Source of the DNA: Gemmatimonadaceae bacterium
GTDB lineage: Bacteria; Gemmatimonadota; Gemmatimonadetes; Gemmatimonadales; Gemmatimonadaceae
DNA: 8,199 bases
Direction of reading: 5' to 3'
Assembly (NCBI GenBank): GCA_017881545.1
Contig: JADGQU010000090.1
Location: 1 to 8,199 of the forward strand
Each line of letters starts with the position of its first letter. Position 1 is the first letter of the stretch. Of this stretch, positions 4,857 to 8,199 are shown in pieces. A program made the position numbers and the translations under genes. The notes below the pieces were generated by a model. The model was given only the letters and a program-made list of their open reading frames with translations, ran no database searches and was not told where the DNA came from.

Positions 4857-6713
4857 ATGACTGCTCCCGCAACTCAGACGCACGAAGACGACATACTCGG
4901 CAAGGCATACGACCGCCGGCTGATGCGCCGTCTGCTGATTTACACGCGCCCGTACCGCGCTCTAATGTACGGCGCATTTGCGCTTCTTTGCGTGGAAGGA
5001 GGGGTCCAGGTCGTCGGACCGCTACTGACCCGGCGGGTAATCGACGTTGCCATTCCCGCCCGCAACATGCAGGTGATCATCGACTGCACGGCATTCCTGT
5101 TCCTCGCGCTGGTGGTCGAGTTCGTCACATCCTACGGCCAGACCTGGCTCACCAGCCTCCTCGGCCAGCGAGTCATGCGTGACCTGAGGATGGAGATCTT
5201 CGAGCACCTTCAGCGGCTCTCGGTGTCGTTCTTCGACCGGAACCCGGCGGGCAGGTTGATCACGCGTGTGACCTCGGATGTCGAGACGATGAACGAGCTC
5301 TTCACCTCCGGCGTGGTCTCGGGTCTGGGAGATCTCTTCACGCTGGTCGCGATCAGCGTTGCCATGCTGATCATGGACTGGCGTCTGGCGCTGGCTTCGT
5401 TTGCCGTCATCCCATTCGTCGTGATGGTATCGGGCCTGTTCCGAAAGGGCGTGCGCGATACCTATCGCGACATCCGAGTACGTTTGGCGCGCATCAACTC
5501 GTTTCTCCAGGAGAGGCTGACGGGAATGCGGATCGTTCAGCTATTCGGGCAGGAGAAGCGCGAAGCGCGGCGTTTCGACGAGCTGAATCGATCGCACCTG
5601 GACGCAAACCTCAAATCGATCACGATCTACGCGCTCTATTTCCCGGCGATCGAGCTGCTGACGTCGATCGCGCTCGCGATCCTCATCGTGGCGGGAGCGT
5701 CGCGCGTCCACGCGAATCTTCTGACCGTCGGAACGGTCGCCGCGTTTTTGCAGCTCGTGCGAAGGTTCTTCCAGCCGCTCCAGGATTTGTCTGAGAAGTA
5801 CAACATTCTGCAGACAGCCATGGCGAGCTCGGAGCGGATCTTCACGCTTCTCGACACGGTGCCGAGCGTTCCGGACAAGGCCGAGCCGACCGACATTACG
5901 AAGAGGAACAAGGCAGTCGAGGTGGCGTTCGAGGACGTGTGGTTCGCCTACGACATCGCGCATCTGGCAAAGCAGAAAACCGGAGGACCGGAGGAAATCA
6001 CCCCCGTCGAGTGGGTGCTCAAGGGAGTGAGCTTCACCGCGCGGGCAGGCGAGACTCTCGCCCTGGTCGGGCACACCGGCGCGGGGAAGACGACGATCGT
6101 CAATCTGCTGATGCGCTTCTACGACCCTCAGCGTGGGCGGATCACCATCAACGGCGTCGACATCCGGGCGATGCCTCTGGACGAGCTGCGCTCGCTGATC
6201 GGCTACGTCCAGCAGGATATCTTCCTTTTCGCCGGGGACATTGCGACCAACATCCGGCTCTCGAATCCGCTCAGCGATGAGGAAGTGGTGAAGGCGGCCG
6301 CGAGGGTCGGCGCGGACCGGATTATCCGCGGATTTCCGCTGGGTTACGGGCAGATTCTGGGGGAGCGGGGAGCATCGATCAGCGTCGGAGAGCGGCAGCT
6401 TCTCTCCTTTGCGCGCGCGATCGCCGCCAACGCGCCGCTCCTTCTGCTGGACGAAGCGACGAGCGCGGTCGACAGCGAGATCGAAGCCGAGATTCACGCG
6501 GCGCTCAGTGTGCTCGTATTGGGGAGAACGACGATTGCGGTCGCGCACCGCCTCAGCACGATCGCAAATGCGGACATGATCCTGGTCCTCCACCATGGCG
6601 AAGTCGCCGAGCGCGGGACGCACGCCCAGCTGGTGGAGCGGGGCGGCCTCTACAACACGCTCTGGAGACTGCAGGCGGGGGACTCAGAGCCGCTCCTCAA
6701 GCGCGCGGGGTGA
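4857..6713 (+). CDS. ABC exporter half-transporter (fused membrane and ATPase domains, MdlB/MsbA-like)
   Basis: This 618-residue type IV ABC exporter couples ATP hydrolysis to export of a substrate, likely lipid, peptide or drug-like. The membrane domain (about 30-325) has hydrophobic segments near 36-57, 75-94, 155-173, 176-195 and 258-280, plus the intracellular motif SFFDRNPAGRLITRV at 124-138. The ATPase domain (about 355-605) has A-loop Y365, Walker A GHTGAGKTT (405-413), Q-loop Q453, signature ISVGERQ (508-514), Walker B LLLLDE with catalytic E533, D-loop S536-D539 and switch H564. All ATPase residues are present, so the site should be active. The signature has Glu where most families have Gln, a variant seen in MdlB-like exporters. 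About 15 extra residues follow the A-loop (366-384). No partner half-transporter adjoins it, so a homodimer is inferred. Start ATG 4857; AGGA is 9 nt upstream. The substrate is unknown. Confidence 0.96.
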   Translation: MTAPATQTHEDDILGKAYDRRLMRRLLIYTRPYRALMYGAFALLCVEGGVQVVGPLLTRRVIDVAIPARNMQVIIDCTAFLFLALVVEFVTSYGQTWLTSLLGQRVMRDLRMEIFEHLQRLSVSFFDRNPAGRLITRVTSDVETMNELFTSGVVSGLGDLFTLVAISVAMLIMDWRLALASFAVIPFVVMVSGLFRKGVRDTYRDIRVRLARINSFLQERLTGMRIVQLFGQEKREARRFDELNRSHLDANLKSITIYALYFPAIELLTSIALAILIVAGASRVHANLLTVGTVAAFLQLVRRFFQPLQDLSEKYNILQTAMASSERIFTLLDTVPSVPDKAEPTDITKRNKAVEVAFEDVWFAYDIAHLAKQKTGGPEEITPVEWVLKGVSFTARAGETLALVGHTGAGKTTIVNLLMRFYDPQRGRITINGVDIRAMPLDELRSLIGYVQQDIFLFAGDIATNIRLSNPLSDEEVVKAAARVGADRIIRGFPLGYGQILGERGASISVGERQLLSFARAIAANAPLLLLDEATSAVDSEIEAEIHAALSVLVLGRTTIAVAHRLSTIANADMILVLHHGEVAERGTHAQLVERGGLYNTLWRLQAGDSEPLLKRAG

Positions 6714-6716
6714 TGC

Positions 6717-6745
6717 TTGCCGCTCTTTTCACTGCTCCGTAGTTT
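6717..6745 (+). promoter_or_regulatory. Candidate promoter of the protein phosphatase gene
   Basis: TTGCCG (6717-6722, 4 of 6 to the -35 consensus) is followed after exactly 17 nt by TAGTTT (6740-6745, 3 of 6 to the -10 consensus). It starts just after the ABC gene stop. Transcription would begin near 6752, giving a leader of about 60 nt if the phosphatase starts at 6815. That position would rule out the GTG at 6746 as start codon. The sequence match is modest. Confidence 0.28.
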
Positions 6746-6752
6746 GTGGCCA

Positions 6753-6766
6753 GGAGGGTTCCCTCC
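6753..6766 (+). other. Leader hairpin enclosing a Shine-Dalgarno-like AGGAGGG
   Basis: GGAGG (6753-6757) pairs with CCTCC (6762-6766) around GTTC. The outer G-C pairs make a compact, stable stem-loop. The 5' arm is a near-perfect Shine-Dalgarno sequence (AGGAGGG, 6752-6758), yet no ATG, GTG or TTG follows at normal spacing; the in-frame codon there is ATC at 6767. It may be a leader structure influencing phosphatase translation, or simply GC-rich sequence inside an extended coding region. Confidence 0.3.
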
Positions 6767-6814
6767 ATCAACCGAACCACCCCTCAGGTTCTCCATTCCA
6801 ATGAGCTTCCGCTA

Positions 6815-7609
6815 GTGCACCTTGCTGTTGCGGCTCGCACTGATGTCGGCCGGGTTCGAAAGGGTAATGAAGACTCGCTTCACGCTTCGGCCAACGCTCA
6901 CCGCGGACTGTTCATAGTCGCGGACGGGATGGGTGGGCACGCGGCCGGCGAAGTCGCGAGCGAGATGGCGGTGGAGATGGTGAGCCACGACCTCTCGGAC
7001 CTGAACGATCTGGAGGCGGCTGACTCTCACGAGAGGGTCGCCAACGCCCTGCGCGACGCCAATCGCGCGGTATTCGAGCGCACCAGGATCGAGCGCGACA
7101 AGCTGGGCATGGGCAGCACGGTGTCGGCAATCCTTCTCTCCGAGACGAGATTCATCGTCGGACACGTTGGCGACTCCCGCATCTACCTCGTGCGCGACGG
7201 CCGGATGAGCCAGCTCACCAAGGACCATTCGCTGGTGCAGGAACAGGTCGATGCCGGTCTCCTCACGCCGGAGCAGGCGAGACGCCACCCACAGAGCAAC
7301 GTCATCACCCGCTGCATCGGCATGGCCGACGAGATCGAGCCGGATGTATTCGATGGCGACGTTCGAGTCGGCGATGCATTTCTTCTCGCGAGCGACGGGC
7401 TCACCGGAATGGTCGACGATCGCAGGATTCAGCAGCTGTTGGTGTCCCGCGCGAAACCGGAGCGGATCGTCGACGCGCTGATCCAGGAAGCAAACGTCAA
7501 TGGGGGCAACGACAACATCACCGCGGTGGTGGTTCGCGTTCTTGCCGCGGAATCGACGGGCACCGACCACGAGGTCACCCCGATTCCCCCCGCTCCAGCC
7601 CATGGGTGA
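6815..7609 (+). CDS. PP2C-type Ser/Thr protein phosphatase (PrpC/Stp/PstP-like)
   Basis: This cytoplasmic PPM-family phosphatase of 264 residues (from GTG 6815) removes phosphate from Ser/Thr on proteins, normally opposing a PknB-type kinase. It uses two or three Mn/Mg ions. Motifs in order: RTDVGRVRKGNED (8-20, R8 binding phosphate), VADGMGG (35-41, metal ligands D37 and G38), GSTV (100-103), HVGDSR (117-122, D120), DH at 137-138, the flap region about 142-165, SDGLTG (193-198, D194) and GGNDNIT (230-236, D233). All expected metal ligands are present. It has no membrane segment. The acidic/proline-rich tail (about 247-264) looks disordered. The frame is open to an in-frame GTG at 6746 (287 residues), but that has no ribosome binding site, and the family domain begins at about the 6815 codon, so I prefer 6815. 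It overlaps the next ORF by 8 nt. No kinase or FHA gene lies in the window. Confidence 0.94.
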   Translation: MHLAVAARTDVGRVRKGNEDSLHASANAHRGLFIVADGMGGHAAGEVASEMAVEMVSHDLSDLNDLEAADSHERVANALRDANRAVFERTRIERDKLGMGSTVSAILLSETRFIVGHVGDSRIYLVRDGRMSQLTKDHSLVQEQVDAGLLTPEQARRHPQSNVITRCIGMADEIEPDVFDGDVRVGDAFLLASDGLTGMVDDRRIQQLLVSRAKPERIVDALIQEANVNGGNDNITAVVVRVLAAESTGTDHEVTPIPPAPAHG

Positions 7610-7781
7610 CGATCGCGAGACTGTCGCGGCAATCGCGCAGCTCTACCTCGGCAACATCCTCTACGCGCTCGAGCTTGCCGCGCTCGGGCTGGAACAGCAG
7701 AACAAGACCGTGGACGCCGCATTTTATCGTGGAATCGCGAGAAAGCTCGCGGACGCCCGGGGCCGAGAAAAGGGTCTGTGA
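7602..7781 (+). CDS. Small hypothetical protein, translationally coupled to the phosphatase
   Basis: This is a 59-residue ORF whose ATG lies inside the last codons of the phosphatase gene, overlapping by 8 nt in another frame. No Shine-Dalgarno is visible, so coupling to phosphatase termination is the likely mode of initiation. Codon third positions are strongly G/C-biased like neighbouring genes, which supports real coding. The protein looks all-helical: an acidic start (MGDDRE), an amphipathic or hydrophobic stretch (about 8-30, including LYLGNILYALELAALGL), then a basic C-terminus (ARKLADARGREKG). The hydrophobic part is interrupted by polar residues, so a soluble helical hairpin is more likely than a membrane span. 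I do not recognise the family. The context suggests a link to phosphatase function or regulation, but that is inference from position only. The same frame is open upstream to 7500 inside the phosphatase; that part is a shadow. Confidence 0.6.
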   Translation: MGDDRETVAAIAQLYLGNILYALELAALGLEQQNKTVDAAFYRGIARKLADARGREKGL

Positions 7782-7840
7782 CTGCATCGCGGATAGAAAG
7801 CGCACTGGCCCGCGAAACCCTTGGTATCTTGTCGCGTACG

Positions 7841-7846
7841 TAGGTT
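7841..7846 (+). promoter_or_regulatory. Candidate -10 element (TAGGTT) for the right-edge membrane protein gene
   Basis: TAGGTT is the same hexamer found just upstream of the SDR gene. Here it would give a leader of about 30 nt carrying the GGTGAT ribosome binding site of the next gene. An alternative -10, TATCTT (7825-7830), lies in the same 101-bp gap. No clear -35 accompanies either, so the exact promoter cannot be assigned. Confidence 0.2.
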
Positions 7847-7882
7847 GAGTATCAGGAATCCACTAACACGGCGGTGATGTCG

Positions 7883-8199
7883 ATGCTTCCACAGGTCTTT
7901 AACGGAACGTTGCGCGAGCACTATCTCCTTCTCTTTGGAATGGCGGCAGGCATTTCCGCGGTCGTCGGATTTGTCGCCGCGTGGATCGGGGCTCAATTCG
8001 GCGCCAAGCGGGCGGCGCGCCTGGCCGCGGAACAAGCGTTGTCCCATGGTGGACTGAGCATCGACCGCAACTTCACCGCGCTGACTCAGGCGGTGGACGC
8101 GATCGCGCTCGAGGTTGAGCGGTTATCTGAGGGCCAGCGCTTTACCGCGCGCTTGCTGTCCGAGCGCCCGCTGCTTGGCGGGCAGGTGAAACAGGAAGG
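7883..8199 (+). CDS. Membrane-anchored coiled-coil protein, 3' end cut by the window edge
   Basis: At least 105 codons remain open to the window edge with no stop. The predicted order is a short N-terminal segment (1-12), one hydrophobic helix (about 14-38, YLLLFGMAAG...VAAWIGAQ), a small basic stretch (AKRAAR, 41-46) that should face the cytoplasm, and an amphipathic helical region (about 60-95) containing VDAIALEVERLSEGQRF (71-87), likely coiled coil. I recall this EVER-SEGQRF motif from uncharacterised proteins of Gemmatimonadota. Its function is unknown to me. ATG 7883 is chosen because GGTGAT (7873-7878), a six-base match to the anti-Shine-Dalgarno region, sits 4 nt upstream. ATG 7877, in frame and two codons earlier, is an alternative, as is GTG 7874. 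It is separated from the preceding ORF by about 100 bp, so probably has its own promoter. Confidence 0.75.
   Translation, partial: MLPQVFNGTLREHYLLLFGMAAGISAVVGFVAAWIGAQFGAKRAARLAAEQALSHGGLSIDRNFTALTQAVDAIALEVERLSEGQRFTARLLSERPLLGGQVKQE

Noticed and set aside
5541..6623. A 360-codon minus-strand open frame opposite the ABC exporter
   Set aside because: Antisense shadow of a complete exporter with all motifs on the plus strand. The protein is rich in Arg, Asp and Val with no family features.
6801..6815. Four-codon upstream ORF (ATG...TAG) whose stop overlaps the phosphatase GTG
   Set aside because: There is no strong ribosome binding site ahead of it, and ORFs this short arise often by chance. 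It could be an attenuator-like uORF, but nothing supports it.
6812..7603. A 263-codon minus-strand open frame opposite the phosphatase
   Set aside because: It covers almost exactly the phosphatase gene on the other strand, where all PP2C motifs are present; a typical shadow.

Overview
This window looks like ordinary chromosome from a GC-rich, free-living bacterium. It contains mostly housekeeping genes and no mobile element, CRISPR array or rRNA. The best taxonomic guess is Gemmatimonadota or a relative. That rests on the high-GC codon use, the UvrA sequence subtype, and a membrane-anchored protein at the right edge carrying a 'EVERLSEGQRF' motif that I recall as recurrent in that phylum. No database search was possible, so the placement is an inference.

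Layout from left to right. A tRNA-Asn(GUU) gene on the minus strand (101-173) is followed by its own rho-independent terminator (29-66) and preceded by a plausible sigma70-type promoter. A classical short-chain dehydrogenase (300-1103, plus strand) converges on a complete uvrA gene (1185-4085, minus strand). Upstream of uvrA, on the same strand, lie two adjacent paralogous three-helix membrane proteins of the GlsB/YeaQ/YmgE (transglycosylase-associated) family (4149-4412 and 4443-4715). They share one reading frame, separated by a single stop and ten sense codons. A divergent gap of about 140 bp leads to a full-length ABC exporter half-transporter (4857-6713, plus strand), then a PP2C-type protein phosphatase (about 6815-7609). 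A 59-codon hypothetical gene overlaps the phosphatase stop (7602-7781). The window ends in a truncated single-span membrane protein with a coiled-coil-like tail (7883 onward).

Functionally the genes do not form one obvious pathway. uvrA supplies damage recognition for nucleotide excision repair. The two small membrane proteins belong to a family often linked to envelope or general stress. The ABC protein should export a hydrophobic or lipid-like substrate, probably as a homodimer because no partner gene is adjacent. The phosphatase would reverse Ser/Thr phosphorylation, but no cognate kinase is present in the window. Only two groups look like transcription units: glsB1-glsB2 (possibly continuing into uvrA) and phosphatase-59-aa ORF.

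I found no convincing undescribed system. The items most worth a second look are: a recurring TAGNNT hexamer 6-8 nt upstream of three start codons (possible leaderless transcripts); an aspartate replacing one zinc-ligand cysteine in UvrA; the in-frame tandem GlsB pair; the small ORF coupled to the phosphatase; and the truncated coiled-coil membrane protein.
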